64,000 nucleotides of DNA, from the NCBI RefSeq assembly GCF_017409525.1, contig NZ_JAFQSO010000003.1, positions 56,596 through 120,595 of the forward strand. The letters are read 5' to 3'. Source of the DNA: Methanobrevibacter sp. GTDB lineage: Archaea > Methanobacteriota > Methanobacteria > Methanobacteriales > Methanobacteriaceae. The position numbers and the translations under genes were made by a program. Under the pieces are notes generated by a model. That model was not told where the DNA came from. It worked only from the letters and a program-made list of their open reading frames with translations, and did no database searches. This document shows, piece by piece, positions 33,547-42,641 of the stretch (positions are counted from its first letter, which is position 1; each line of letters starts with the position of its first letter).

Positions 33547-34599
33547 ATGGTTAAGGTGTCAGTTATAATGCCGGTCTACAATGCCGAAGACTATCTGGAG
33601 GATGCTATTGGAGGCATTCTAAATCAGACATTGGATGACTGGGAATTGATTTGCGTGGATGACGGGTCTGCGGACAGCTCATTGGAGATTTTGAATGAGT
33701 TCGCCTCAAATGACAGTCGAATAAAAGTTTATCACCAGGAAAACAGGGGCGGAGGAGCTGCAAGAAACGTCGCATTGACCCATACGACTGGAGAGTATCT
33801 CTACTGCATGGATGCCGATGACTCGATTGAGCCATATGCCCTCGAGGAGTGCTATGAGATAGCCACCCAAAAGGATTTGGATTTCATAATTTTCCAGGCA
33901 AACAACTATGACGTCGACACAGACACATACAACAACTTCAGGATATTCAGGATGGACAACATTGCCGATAAGGTCGGCGAAAGCATATTCAGCTATCGCG
34001 ATTTGGGCGATCTGATTTTCGATACGTCCTCAACCCCATGGTGCAAGTTCTACAATCTCGATTTCGTCAAAAGAACAGGTGCTCAGTTTGCAGAAGGGCT
34101 CATTTTCCATGACAACATATTCTGGTGGGAAATACTTTTGAACGGTGAGAGGATTTACTTCTACAGGAAATACCTGTATACAAGGAACAATCACTCAAAG
34201 TCATCGACCGGAGCCGGAGACAGGCGCTATCTTGATGCGATTCCGATATCCAACATGATATGGGACATATTCTTCAGATACGGCCAGTTCGACAATTACA
34301 GGAAGGGCCTGGGAATGAGAAAGTTTGACAAGGTGCTCCATTGGTATGACAGGATTCAGGAGGACCTCAAGGAGGAATACTTCCAGGCGATGAAGGAAGA
34401 CTATGAGAAGATAGCTGAAGACAAGGAGTTTTGCGATAATTTCGTTCCTGAAATATCTAAGAAAAGCAAGGACATTTTTTTAAATACGCTTAAGGCCACT
34501 AATCATGAGGAATTCGATGAGCTAATGGGCGAGACCATGCCCAAAAAACAGGACAATCCGGGCATATTCAAAAAAGCGTTCAAAAAGATTTTTAAATAA
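33547..34599 (+). CDS. Glycosyltransferase family 2, first of three tandem paralogues
   Basis: The 350-residue GT2 enzyme starts VSVIMPVYNAEDYLEDAI, with the nucleotide-binding ICVDDGSADSSL, HQENRGGGAARNVAL and the metal-binding YLYCMDADDSIEP. Residues 120-250 hold the acceptor part (WCKFYNLDFVKR, FAEGLIFHDNIFWWE). The C-terminal 100 residues are helical and basic (FKKAFKKIFK). No membrane helix is present, so the enzyme acts at the inner membrane surface. The next paralogue starts 9 bp after the stop. The enzyme probably adds sugars to a surface polysaccharide. Confidence 0.88.
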   Translation: MVKVSVIMPVYNAEDYLEDAIGGILNQTLDDWELICVDDGSADSSLEILNEFASNDSRIKVYHQENRGGGAARNVALTHTTGEYLYCMDADDSIEPYALEECYEIATQKDLDFIIFQANNYDVDTDTYNNFRIFRMDNIADKVGESIFSYRDLGDLIFDTSSTPWCKFYNLDFVKRTGAQFAEGLIFHDNIFWWEILLNGERIYFYRKYLYTRNNHSKSSTGAGDRRYLDAIPISNMIWDIFFRYGQFDNYRKGLGMRKFDKVLHWYDRIQEDLKEEYFQAMKEDYEKIAEDKEFCDNFVPEISKKSKDIFLNTLKATNHEEFDELMGETMPKKQDNPGIFKKAFKKIFK

Positions 34600-34608
34600 G
34601 GTGTGGAC

Positions 34609-35661
34609 ATGGTTAAGGTTTCTGTAATAATGCCGGTATACAATGCTGAAGACTTTCTAGCTGAGTCAATAGACTGCATTCTCAATCAGACACTGGATGA
34701 TTTGGAGCTCATCTGCGTTGATGACGGGTCTGTGGATTCGTCACTGGAGATGCTGAACGATTATGCTGAAAAGGACAGTCGTGTCAAGGTCTTTCATCAG
34801 GAAAACCGTGGAGGTGGGGCCGCAAGGAATGTGGCCATAGAGCATGCTGTCGGTGAGTACATCTACTGCATGGATGCCGACGACATGATTGAGCTTGATG
34901 CGTTGGAAATCCTATACGATTTGTCAGCCGAAAAGGATTTGGACATGGTGATATTCCAGGCAATAAACTACGACGACAAGCTCGACAAGTATTACCACAA
35001 TGTTTACTATGACATGGAGGAGCTGGCCGATTTCGTTGGCAATGAGGTGTTCGGCTTTGATGATTTGGACGATTACATATTCAAGATATCAGTGACCCCA
35101 TGGTGCAAGTTCTACAGAACAAAGTTCGTCAAGGACGCTGACGCCAAGTTTGCCGAAGGCCTGATTTTCCATGACAACATATTCTATTGGGACTTGATAT
35201 TCAAGGCCAAGAGGATGTATTTCCTAAGGAAATTCCTATACATAAGAAGAAGGCACATCGCATCATCAACTGGTGCAGGAGACAAGAGATACATCAGCAC
35301 AATCACGATAAACAACATGATCATTCAAAGGTTCATAGACAACAACCAGTTCGACAGGTACAAGCAGCATCTCTACAACAGGAAAATCAGCCTGATTTAC
35401 AGAAGGTACGGCGAGGTTCAGGACCAGTACAAGCCGGATTTCTACGATGCCATGAAGGAGGACTTCTCCAAGCTGCTTGACGCCAGCGTATATGACGAGT
35501 TCATGGAGCTTGCCTATGACCACAACATAAAAAGGTTCAATGATGTCGTCAAGTCAAGGGATTTCAAGGACTTTGAAAAGAGATATAACCGAAAGGGCAA
35601 TTCCAAAAATAAAAAATCCTTAAAGTCCAAAGTCAAAAAGGTCTTGAGGAAATTCAAATAA
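34609..35661 (+). CDS. Glycosyltransferase family 2, second tandem paralogue
   Basis: The 350-residue paralogue of 33547-34599 starts at ATG 34609, with AAGGTG 5 bp upstream; a GTG at 34603 overlaps the site. It shares VSVIMPVYNAEDFL, ICVDDGSVDSSL, HQENRGGGAARNVA, YCMDADDMIEL and FAEGLIFHDNIFYWD with the first, with diverged middle and C-terminal parts, so the acceptor specificity may differ. The C-terminus is basic (KSLKSKVKKVLRKFK), useful for membrane contact. Long DNA stretches are almost the same in both copies, indicating duplication or gene conversion. Confidence 0.88.
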   Translation: MVKVSVIMPVYNAEDFLAESIDCILNQTLDDLELICVDDGSVDSSLEMLNDYAEKDSRVKVFHQENRGGGAARNVAIEHAVGEYIYCMDADDMIELDALEILYDLSAEKDLDMVIFQAINYDDKLDKYYHNVYYDMEELADFVGNEVFGFDDLDDYIFKISVTPWCKFYRTKFVKDADAKFAEGLIFHDNIFYWDLIFKAKRMYFLRKFLYIRRRHIASSTGAGDKRYISTITINNMIIQRFIDNNQFDRYKQHLYNRKISLIYRRYGEVQDQYKPDFYDAMKEDFSKLLDASVYDEFMELAYDHNIKRFNDVVKSRDFKDFEKRYNRKGNSKNKKSLKSKVKKVLRKFK

Positions 35662-35688
35662 TTATCGTTTTTTTTAGAGGTTTAATGA

Positions 35689-36735
35689 ATGTGTAAGGTC
35701 TCCGTTATAATGCCGGTCTACAATGGTGAGGACTATCTTTGCCAGTCAATCGACTGCATCCTAAACCAATCCTTAAAGGATTTGGAGCTAATCTGCGTCG
35801 ATGACGGGTCTGTGGATTCGTCACTGGATATATTGAACGGTTACGCTGAAAAGGACAGCCGTGTCAAGGTGTTTCATCAGGAAAACAGGGGCGGAGGGGC
35901 CGCAAGAAACGTGGCCATAACTCATGCAACTGGAAAGTATCTCTACTGCATGGATGCCGATGACATGCTGGAACTCGATGCCCTTGAGAGGCTATATGGC
36001 TTATGCGAAGAGAAAAGCCTAGATTTCACTATTTTTAAGGCAATCAACTATGAGGATGACACAGGCAGGTATTATGAGACTCCTGACTATTCGATGGAAA
36101 AGCTTGCCGAGTTCTCAAAAGGAAACGTTTTCAGTTTTGAGGATTTGGGAGACCTGATTTTCAACATCACTGTCACCCCGTGGAGCAAGTTTTATAACCT
36201 CCAGTTCGTAAAGGATTCAGGGGCCCAGTTTGCTGAAGGCATGATATTTCACGACAACCCGTTTTTTTGGGAAGTGCTTTTCAACTCCAAAAGACTCTAT
36301 TTTCTCGATGAGTTCCTATACACAAGAAGAAGGCACTCGACATCATCGACAAAGGCCGGAGACAAGCGCTTTGCAAACATCATAACCATCATAAATATTA
36401 ACGTGTCCATTTTCATGAAATACAATCAGTTCGAGCGCTTCAAGGACATCCTCTACAACAAGAAGGTCTTCTGGATTCACATGAGATATGAAAACATCCA
36501 GGAGCAATACAAGGAATTCTTCTTTGGAAAAATGAAGGAGGACTTCTCGAAAATGCTTGGCCATGAGAGATACGGAGAGTTCATCTCAGCTCTCAACTGG
36601 AAAAACAGGGCGATTTTCGAAAACTGCATATCATCAAACAATGTTTCCGAATTCGATTTGAAAATGTCCAAGGCAAACAATCCCAATATTTTCAAGAAAG
36701 GGGTCAGGAAGGTTTTGAGGACATTCAAAAAATAG
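35689..36735 (+). CDS. Glycosyltransferase family 2, third tandem paralogue
   Basis: The 348-residue paralogue starts CKVSVIMPVYNGEDYL at 35689. The signature motifs are the same as in the two preceding genes (ICVDDGSVDSSL, HQENRGGGAARNVA, YCMDADDMLEL, FAEGMIFHDNPFFWE). It diverges between 130 and 330, suggesting a different acceptor sugar. GAGGTTTAATGA supports the start. It ends 60 bp before the UDP-glucose dehydrogenase gene, which supplies UDP-glucuronate and so fits a charged surface polymer. The three genes probably act in sequence. Confidence 0.88.
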   Translation: MCKVSVIMPVYNGEDYLCQSIDCILNQSLKDLELICVDDGSVDSSLDILNGYAEKDSRVKVFHQENRGGGAARNVAITHATGKYLYCMDADDMLELDALERLYGLCEEKSLDFTIFKAINYEDDTGRYYETPDYSMEKLAEFSKGNVFSFEDLGDLIFNITVTPWSKFYNLQFVKDSGAQFAEGMIFHDNPFFWEVLFNSKRLYFLDEFLYTRRRHSTSSTKAGDKRFANIITIININVSIFMKYNQFERFKDILYNKKVFWIHMRYENIQEQYKEFFFGKMKEDFSKMLGHERYGEFISALNWKNRAIFENCISSNNVSEFDLKMSKANNPNIFKKGVRKVLRTFKK

Positions 36736-36794
36736 CTTTTTATACTAGTTTTGATATATGTTAATCATATTTTAAGAATTCGGAGAAAAAGAAT

Positions 36795-38117
36795 ATGAAC
36801 ATTACTGTTATTGGAACTGGATATGTAGGCCTTGTAACAGGCGCCTGTTTTTCTAAAATGGGAAACAAGGTATATTGCGTAGACATTGTAGAGGAAAAGA
36901 TACAAGGACTTAAGAATAATATTTTACCTATTTTCGAACCCCATCTGGGCACGGTGGTAAGGACCAGCCAGGAAAAGGGGGATCTGATTTTCACAACTGA
37001 CATCAAGGAAGCGCTTGACAACACCGACATCATTTTCATTGCCGTCGGAACCCCGATGGCGGAAGACGGAAGCGCAAACCTGGATTATATATTCTCGGCG
37101 GCTTCTGACATAGCTAACAACATCACCAGGGATTCCCTTGTCGTGATAAAGTCAACCGTCCCTGTCGGAACAGGATTCAAGGTAAGGGACCATATCAACG
37201 CCATACTTGATGAAAGGGATAGTGACGTGACCATCAAGATAGCTTCAAATCCTGAATTTCTAAAGGAAGGCCATGCAATTGAGGACTGCCTTCACCCTGA
37301 CAGGGTGGTAATCGGCGCTGAAGACGAGGAAGTCTTCGAAACCCTGAAGGATTTGTATGCCACATTCGTCCTGAATCACGACAGGTTCGTTCTCATGGAC
37401 ATCAAGAGTTCCGAGATGACAAAGTACGTTGCAAATTCAATGCTTGCAACAAAGATATCCTTCATGAACGAGATTGCAAACATCTGCGAGGTCACAGGAG
37501 CCGACGTTCAAAGCGTGCGTCTGGGTATCGGGTCCGACAGAAGGATTGGATACGACTTCATTTATGCAGGATGCGGATATGGGGGAAGCTGCTTTCCAAA
37601 GGACGTTCAGGCATTGATCAACACCGCACAGGAAAACGGCTACGAGCCTAAGATTCTCTCAAATGTGGAGCTTGTCAACAAGAACCAGAAAATGGTTCTG
37701 GTAAACAAGGTCGTGGACAGGTTCGGCGAGGACTTGACAGGTCTGACATTTGCAGTCTGGGGACTTGCATTCAAGCCGGGCACCGATGACGTGAGGGAAG
37801 CGACATCACTTGTCGTGATATCCGAGCTCATCAAGAGAGGAGCCAAAATCAAGGCTTACGATTCACAGGCAACCGAGGAATTCACCAGGGCAATCGATGA
37901 TGAATGCCTGCCTTCAATCGAGTTTAAGGCAAACAGGTACGAAGCTCTAGACGATGCTGATGCGCTGATACTGATTACCGAATGGAAGGAATTCAGAAAC
38001 CCTGACTATGACTTGCTTTCAGAAAAGATGAATCAGAACGTTATTTTTGATGGAAGAAACATCTATGACAGGAAAATCCGCAACAGAGGATTTGAACTGT
38101 ATCAAATCGGATGCTAA
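36795..38117 (+). CDS. UDP-glucose 6-dehydrogenase
   Basis: The 440-residue enzyme oxidises UDP-glucose to UDP-glucuronate with two NAD+. The N-terminal Rossmann fold has TVIGTGYVGLVTGACF, followed by GTPMAEDGSANLDY, KSTVPVGTG and NPEFLKEGHAI. The central domain contains the catalytic Cys in GYGGSCFPKDV (about 266) and the C-terminal domain has LAFKPGTDDVREA. Length matches bacterial Ugd and archaeal homologues. A close alternative is UDP-ManNAc dehydrogenase, but FLKEGHAI fits Ugd. AATATG 36795 follows GGAGAAAAAG. The product feeds the glycosyltransferases in this locus. Confidence 0.92.
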   Translation: MNITVIGTGYVGLVTGACFSKMGNKVYCVDIVEEKIQGLKNNILPIFEPHLGTVVRTSQEKGDLIFTTDIKEALDNTDIIFIAVGTPMAEDGSANLDYIFSAASDIANNITRDSLVVIKSTVPVGTGFKVRDHINAILDERDSDVTIKIASNPEFLKEGHAIEDCLHPDRVVIGAEDEEVFETLKDLYATFVLNHDRFVLMDIKSSEMTKYVANSMLATKISFMNEIANICEVTGADVQSVRLGIGSDRRIGYDFIYAGCGYGGSCFPKDVQALINTAQENGYEPKILSNVELVNKNQKMVLVNKVVDRFGEDLTGLTFAVWGLAFKPGTDDVREATSLVVISELIKRGAKIKAYDSQATEEFTRAIDDECLPSIEFKANRYEALDDADALILITEWKEFRNPDYDLLSEKMNQNVIFDGRNIYDRKIRNRGFELYQIGC

Positions 38118-38237
38118 TCCATTTTTTATATTTTTTTAATAATTTTCATTTAATTTTTATTATTTATTCAGATTTCCCACTCATTTTCAACCTATAATAT
38201 AAACAAATAAATAAGTTAAAAATTATATACTATTATT

Positions 38238-38253
38238 GTAGAAAATGTTCTAC
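38238..38253. promoter_or_regulatory. Palindromic operator of the amino-acid ABC operon
   Basis: GTAGAA (38238-38243) and TTCTAC (38248-38253) form a perfect inverted repeat with a 4-nt spacer. A TATA-like AATTATATAC lies at 38221-38230, so the repeat covers the stretch between TATA and the expected transcription start. A dimeric repressor bound there would block initiation. Confidence 0.5.
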
Positions 38254-38290
38254 TAGATTTAATATAGTTATAACTATTTGGTGTTTTAAA

Positions 38291-39121
38291 ATGAATAAAA
38301 AGATAGGTTTAATTTTAGCTTTGGTCCTCGTATCTTTAATGATGGTAGGTACCGCAAGCGCAGGTTTATTTGACATGTTTGGAGGAAGCAGCGATTCCAA
38401 TCAAACCGCAAATGACAATGAAACACTCGTTGTCGGTTTTGATGCAGAATTCCCTCCATACGGATACAAAGACGATAGTGGAAACTACACTGGTTTCGAC
38501 TTAGACTTAGCAAAAGAAGTTTGTGAAAGAAACAATTGGACATTCAAGGCACAACCAATCGATTGGGATGCAAAGGATGCTGAATTGGATTCCGGTTCAA
38601 TTGACTGCATCTGGAACGGATTCACAATTGACGGAAGGGAAAACGACTACCTCTGGTCCGACCCTTACTTCGACAACAAACAGATATTTGTTGTAAAATC
38701 CGATTCTGGAATCAATTCCATTTCTGATTTAGCAAACAAAACAGTAGAAACACAAAAAGACTCATCTGCATTAGCAGCTCTTGAAGGAGACAACAAGACC
38801 ATTGCAGACACATTCGCAGCTCTAAACCAAGTTGCTGACTATAACACTGCATTCATGGACTTGGAATCAGGCGCATGTGATGCTGTAGCTATGGATATTG
38901 GTGTTGCAGAATACGACATTAAAAACAAGAACAACTCCGATGACTTCAAAATATTGAATCAGTCAATCACCACTGAAAAATATGGTATTGGATTCAAATT
39001 AGGCAATCAAGACTTAAGAGACCAAGTTCAAAAAACTTTAAATGAAATGTTTGAAGACGGTACTGTAGCTGAAATCGCTCAAAGGTACGGTATCTCTGAA
39101 GACGCATTAATCCATCCATAA
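38291..39121 (+). CDS. Polar amino-acid ABC transporter, substrate-binding protein
   Basis: The 276-residue protein has a signal peptide (KKIGLILALVLVSLMMVGTASAG) followed by a Asn-rich linker and a family 3 solute-binding domain: LVVGFDAEFPPYGYKDDSGNYTGFDLDLAKEV, DCIWNGFTIDGREN, FVVKSDSG and GIGFKLGNQDLRDQV. There is no lipobox Cys, so it would be held by the hydrophobic segment or other means. It captures polar amino acids and delivers them to the permease encoded next. The three-gene order SBP-permease-ATPase is complete. A palindromic operator is present upstream. Confidence 0.9.
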   Translation: MNKKIGLILALVLVSLMMVGTASAGLFDMFGGSSDSNQTANDNETLVVGFDAEFPPYGYKDDSGNYTGFDLDLAKEVCERNNWTFKAQPIDWDAKDAELDSGSIDCIWNGFTIDGRENDYLWSDPYFDNKQIFVVKSDSGINSISDLANKTVETQKDSSALAALEGDNKTIADTFAALNQVADYNTAFMDLESGACDAVAMDIGVAEYDIKNKNNSDDFKILNQSITTEKYGIGFKLGNQDLRDQVQKTLNEMFEDGTVAEIAQRYGISEDALIHP

Positions 39122-39154
39122 ACATGATTAGATTGAGAGGGGAGAATTAGCTAT

Positions 39155-39805
39155 ATGATATTGAGTAATGTTATTGAACAGTTGCTTGGCGGTATGGTTA
39201 CCTCCGTTGAGATATTCCTGCTTACTCTTTTATTCGCCCTTCCTCTCGGTTTACTTGTAGCCGGGGGAAGGATGAGTAAGTTTGCACCGCTCAGGTGGAT
39301 TTCAAAATTGTATATTTCAATAATGAGAGGTACTCCATTGATGCTGCAGCTGATTGTTGTATTCTTCGCACCGTATTATGTGCTGGGATGGAGTCTTTCT
39401 CCGGACTACAGGTTCATTGCGGTAATCATCGCATTCACTATAAATTATGCGGCATACTTTGCTGAAATTTATAGGGGCGGAATTGAATCAATAAACAGCG
39501 GACAATATGAGGCTGCTCAGGTATTGGGTTATAGTAGAATCGAAACATTTTTCATAATCATCATGCCTCAGGTAACCAAGATAATTCTTCCTTCTGTAAC
39601 TAATGAAGTGATTACTCTTGTAAAGGATACTTCTCTTTCATTTGTAATTGCAATTCCGGAAATGTTTACAGTGGCCAAACAGATTGCAGCTGCTGATTCA
39701 TCAATTGCCGCTTTGCTGGTGGCTGGTGTATTCTACTATGTATTCAACATACTTGTTGCATTTGTAATGGCACGTCTCGAGAAAAGATTGGATTATTATG
39801 AATAG
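39155..39805 (+). CDS. Polar amino-acid ABC transporter, permease
   Basis: The 216-residue protein has five membrane helices and the HisM/ArtQ-type features: MRGTPLMLQLIVVFFAPYY and the EAA loop EAAQVLGYSRIETFFIIIMPQ that contacts the ATPase. It starts at ATG 39155, 33 bp after the substrate-binding gene; GAGAGGGGAG precedes it. Two permease copies form a homodimer in this family because only one permease gene is present. It is followed by the ATPase gene after 12 bp. Confidence 0.92.
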   Translation: MILSNVIEQLLGGMVTSVEIFLLTLLFALPLGLLVAGGRMSKFAPLRWISKLYISIMRGTPLMLQLIVVFFAPYYVLGWSLSPDYRFIAVIIAFTINYAAYFAEIYRGGIESINSGQYEAAQVLGYSRIETFFIIIMPQVTKIILPSVTNEVITLVKDTSLSFVIAIPEMFTVAKQIAAADSSIAALLVAGVFYYVFNILVAFVMARLEKRLDYYE

Positions 39806-39817
39806 GGAGGAGTATTT

Positions 39818-40501
39818 ATGAGTTTGCTTGAAATTAAAAATCTTAAAAAGAGTTTTGGTGACAATGTAGTCCTGAAGGATATTTCTCTTGATGTTGAAAG
39901 AGGGGAAGTGCTGGCCATCATTGGCCCTTCCGGATCAGGCAAGTCCACATTGCTGAGATGCATAACAGGCCTGGACCATCAGGACGGCGGAATAATAGAT
40001 TTTGAGGGAACCTTTGGTCTGGTGTTCCAGAATTTCAACCTGTTCCCGCATCACTCCGTAATGAAAAACATTACAAATGCTCCTATCCGTGTTCAAAAGA
40101 GAAAGAAAGAAGAGGTTTTTGACCATGCTCGAAGTCTCTTAAAGCAGATGGGCCTTGAAGACAAGGAGGACGCTTACCCTTGTGAACTTTCAGGAGGTCA
40201 GCAGCAAAGGGTTTCAATCGCAAGAGCGCTGGCGATGAATCCCGACATTCTGTTTTTCGACGAGCCGACTTCCGCACTTGACCCTGAATTGACAGGCGAG
40301 ATTCTGGAAGTAATCAGGGAGCTGGCTGAAAACAACATGACCATGGTTATCGTCACCCACGAAATGGCTTTTGCACGTAATGTGGCTGATTCAGTCATTT
40401 TCATGGATGATGGAGTAATTGTTGAGGAAGGAACTCCTGAGGAAGTGTTCTCTTCCGATAACCAAAGGATGAAGGACTTCTTGGGTAAGTTCTACGATTA
40501 A
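39818..40501 (+). CDS. Polar amino-acid ABC transporter, ATP-binding protein (short form)
   Basis: The 227-residue ATPase of GlnQ type has Walker A (GPSGSGKST, about 34-42), Q-loop in [11 protein letters not shown], signature [15 protein letters not shown], Walker [13 protein letters not shown] and switch His in IVTHEMAFA. The segment between strand GIIDFEG and the Q-loop is about 15-18 residues shorter than in usual GlnQ/HisP proteins (240-250 aa). All catalytic motifs are kept, so the enzyme is probably active. GGGAGGAG precedes ATG 39818. The gene completes the uptake operon. Confidence 0.92.
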   Translation: MSLLEIKNLKKSFGDNVVLKDISLDVERGEVLAIIGPSGSGKSTLLRCITGLDHQDGGIIDFEGTFGLVFQNFNLFPHHSVMKNITNAPIRVQKRKKEEVFDHARSLLKQMGLEDKEDAYPCELSGGQQQRVSIARALAMNPDILFFDEPTSALDPELTGEILEVIRELAENNMTMVIVTHEMAFARNVADSVIFMDDGVIVEEGTPEEVFSSDNQRMKDFLGKFYD

Positions 40502-40592
40502 TTTCCTCATTTTTTTCTATTTTTTTTTCAATTAAATATATTAAACATTGTGGATATAATATTATTAACGAAATACAATTTTGGTGTTGATA

Positions 40593-41243
40593 ATGAAATG
40601 TCCTAAATGTCAAGTTGATAATTCGGATTCCGCTAAATTCTGTAAGAAATGCGGAGCGCCTCTGGCAAAAAAGGTCATCAATCATGAGACCATGATCAAT
40701 TCTATGAATGAGGCCGACAGTTCGAATAACAATACCACTAAAATCATTATCATTGCATTGGCTGTCATTGCCATTGTATTGGCCGGTGCATTCGTGTACC
40801 TGTGGTTAAATGGCGATTCCGGTGATGATTCTGATGTTAATGTTGTGGATGCAGACACCGATGATGTAACTCCTGATGATTCATCCCCGTCCACGGCCTC
40901 TCCGTCACAGCCTTCGGCATCGTCCATGCAGATTTTAGGTGGAAGTTTTCAAACTGGCTCTTCGCTGTCGGATCGGACCTACGCTTCGATTTACGTAGGT
41001 TCACAGTATTCAGGCCAGGATGTCAAGATACAGATATGGTACTATAATGACGGCGACACACTCAACAATGGAAATATGGTTCCTAAAACTGTCGATTCCA
41101 GCGGTTATATCCATGTGAGAAGTGCAAACGCATTTGCATATTATCCGGATACTGCAGTAATCAATCTGTATGATACAAGCGGCAATCTTCTGGATACACA
41201 GACCGTTTATCTTTCTGCAAACAGTGGAACTCAAACATTTTAA
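40593..41243 (+). CDS. Zinc-ribbon membrane protein with extracellular beta domain
   Basis: The 216-residue protein starts at ATG 40593, with GGTGTTG 5 bp upstream. It has an N-terminal zinc ribbon (CPKCQ, CKKCG), a membrane helix near 50-72 (IIIIALAVIAIVLAGAFVYLWL), an Asp/Ser/Pro linker and an extracellular domain (SIYVGSQYSGQDVKIQIWYYNDGD, GYIHVRSANAFAYYPDTAVINLYD). Zinc ribbon inside and Ig-like domain outside suggest a signalling or anchoring role. It is monocistronic, with T-rich tracts on both sides (40502-40531 and after 41247) as archaeal terminators. Confidence 0.7.
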   Translation: MKCPKCQVDNSDSAKFCKKCGAPLAKKVINHETMINSMNEADSSNNNTTKIIIIALAVIAIVLAGAFVYLWLNGDSGDDSDVNVVDADTDDVTPDDSSPSTASPSQPSASSMQILGGSFQTGSSLSDRTYASIYVGSQYSGQDVKIQIWYYNDGDTLNNGNMVPKTVDSSGYIHVRSANAFAYYPDTAVINLYDTSGNLLDTQTVYLSANSGTQTF

Positions 41244-41328
41244 TCATTTCACTTCTTTTTTTTTCTTTTTTTTAAATCTTTAAATGCAATGAATTCAATA
41301 TAGTTAATTAACTCATTTTAGTGATAGC

Positions 41329-42573
41329 ATGAAATACGGTTTAATAAGTTATGATTATACTACAAACTTGGGCAATGAGATTCAAAGCATTGCCGCCAGG
41401 CGCTTCCTTCCTCAGGTCGACTGCTATATCGAGCATGAGAAGCTTGACAGTTTCGATTGCGATGATAATGTGAAGACAATCATGAACGGCTGGTATGTCG
41501 ATTGCCCGACTGCATGGCCTCCGTCAGATAAAATCGATCCGCTTCTTATCTCAATGCACTTCAACACATCCACAAAACAGGAAAGGATAGATGCAATCCT
41601 CTCCGATGAGAGCAAGCAGTATTTTGCCCAACACGGAAAGGTAGGATGCAGGGACATGCACACTGTCGAATTTCTAAACGACAATGACATTGATGCCTAT
41701 TTCACAGGATGCCTGACATTGACGCTCGATTCAGGTTCCCAAAAGCCTCCTTTAGATGATGGCAATGACTACATTGTTGTTAATATGGAAGAAGCTGATG
41801 AAATAATTTCATTTTTAAGGCAAAAAACAGACAAAAAAATCTACAGGATATATCAGAACATGATGCCATCCTTTAAAAAGGCGTTTCCGGGCGAAATGCC
41901 GAAGTGGCTGTATAACCTGACCTCCCAATACACATCGCAGGAGAAATTCTTCATGGCAGAAAACCTGCTGAGGATATATGAGAACGCCTCATGCGTAATC
42001 ACAGACAGGCTTCATTGCGCACTGCCCTGCCTTGCATTCAAGACTCCGGTAATGCTTTTCAATGAAAGGAACATGAAGGAAAGGTTTGACGGGATTTCCA
42101 ATCTCCTTCTGGAGTCCAGTTTCGAAGAATATCAAAAGCACTATAGCATGTTTGATGTAGACAATCCTCCCGAGAACTCAAATGAATACCTTAAAATCAG
42201 AAAGGATTTAATCAGGAAATGCGAGGATTTCACAGGATGCGTCAACGACTCATGCTACTCGAACGTCACATACAATCAGCAGGTTGATGAAAGCTCTCTG
42301 ATACTTTCAAGAAATGCAATCGAGACAAGGCAATACTTCAGGGATGTCCTTCAATTATATAAGGATTTGAGAATCCAGGACAAGAAGATAATGGACAAGA
42401 AGGACAGGCAAATCAAAAGAAGGGATGACATAATAGAAACCCAAAAAGAGGAAATCAAAAAGCAGAAAAAGCTAATCGAAAAGCAGGAAAAGCAGATGGA
42501 GAAGTTAACAGATTCCAATTCTTGGAAGATGACCTCACCTCTAAGGAAGGTCAAAAATTCCTTCAAAAAGTAA
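41329..42573 (+). CDS. Polysaccharide pyruvyl transferase family protein with coiled-coil tail
   Basis: The 414-residue protein matches the PS_pyruv_trans family: N-terminal YDYTTNLGNEIQSIAARRFL, VGCRDMHTVEFL near 108, YFTGCLTLTL, and a C-terminal half with ITDRLHCALPCLAFKTPVML. The family moves pyruvate from phosphoenolpyruvate to sugar hydroxyls, making acidic ketals. Residues 340-395 are a charged coiled coil, and the last 20 residues (SNSWKMTSPLRKV) are a motif that recurs at the ends of GT-type proteins, thought to be an assembly tail. Position in the polysaccharide locus agrees with the family role. Confidence 0.85.
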   Translation: MKYGLISYDYTTNLGNEIQSIAARRFLPQVDCYIEHEKLDSFDCDDNVKTIMNGWYVDCPTAWPPSDKIDPLLISMHFNTSTKQERIDAILSDESKQYFAQHGKVGCRDMHTVEFLNDNDIDAYFTGCLTLTLDSGSQKPPLDDGNDYIVVNMEEADEIISFLRQKTDKKIYRIYQNMMPSFKKAFPGEMPKWLYNLTSQYTSQEKFFMAENLLRIYENASCVITDRLHCALPCLAFKTPVMLFNERNMKERFDGISNLLLESSFEEYQKHYSMFDVDNPPENSNEYLKIRKDLIRKCEDFTGCVNDSCYSNVTYNQQVDESSLILSRNAIETRQYFRDVLQLYKDLRIQDKKIMDKKDRQIKRRDDIIETQKEEIKKQKKLIEKQEKQMEKLTDSNSWKMTSPLRKVKNSFKK

Positions 42574-42641
42574 TGACTTCCATTTTTATATAGAATGAAC
42601 GGCAAATATTTAATCACAATTACATTAATCAGGGGATTGAC

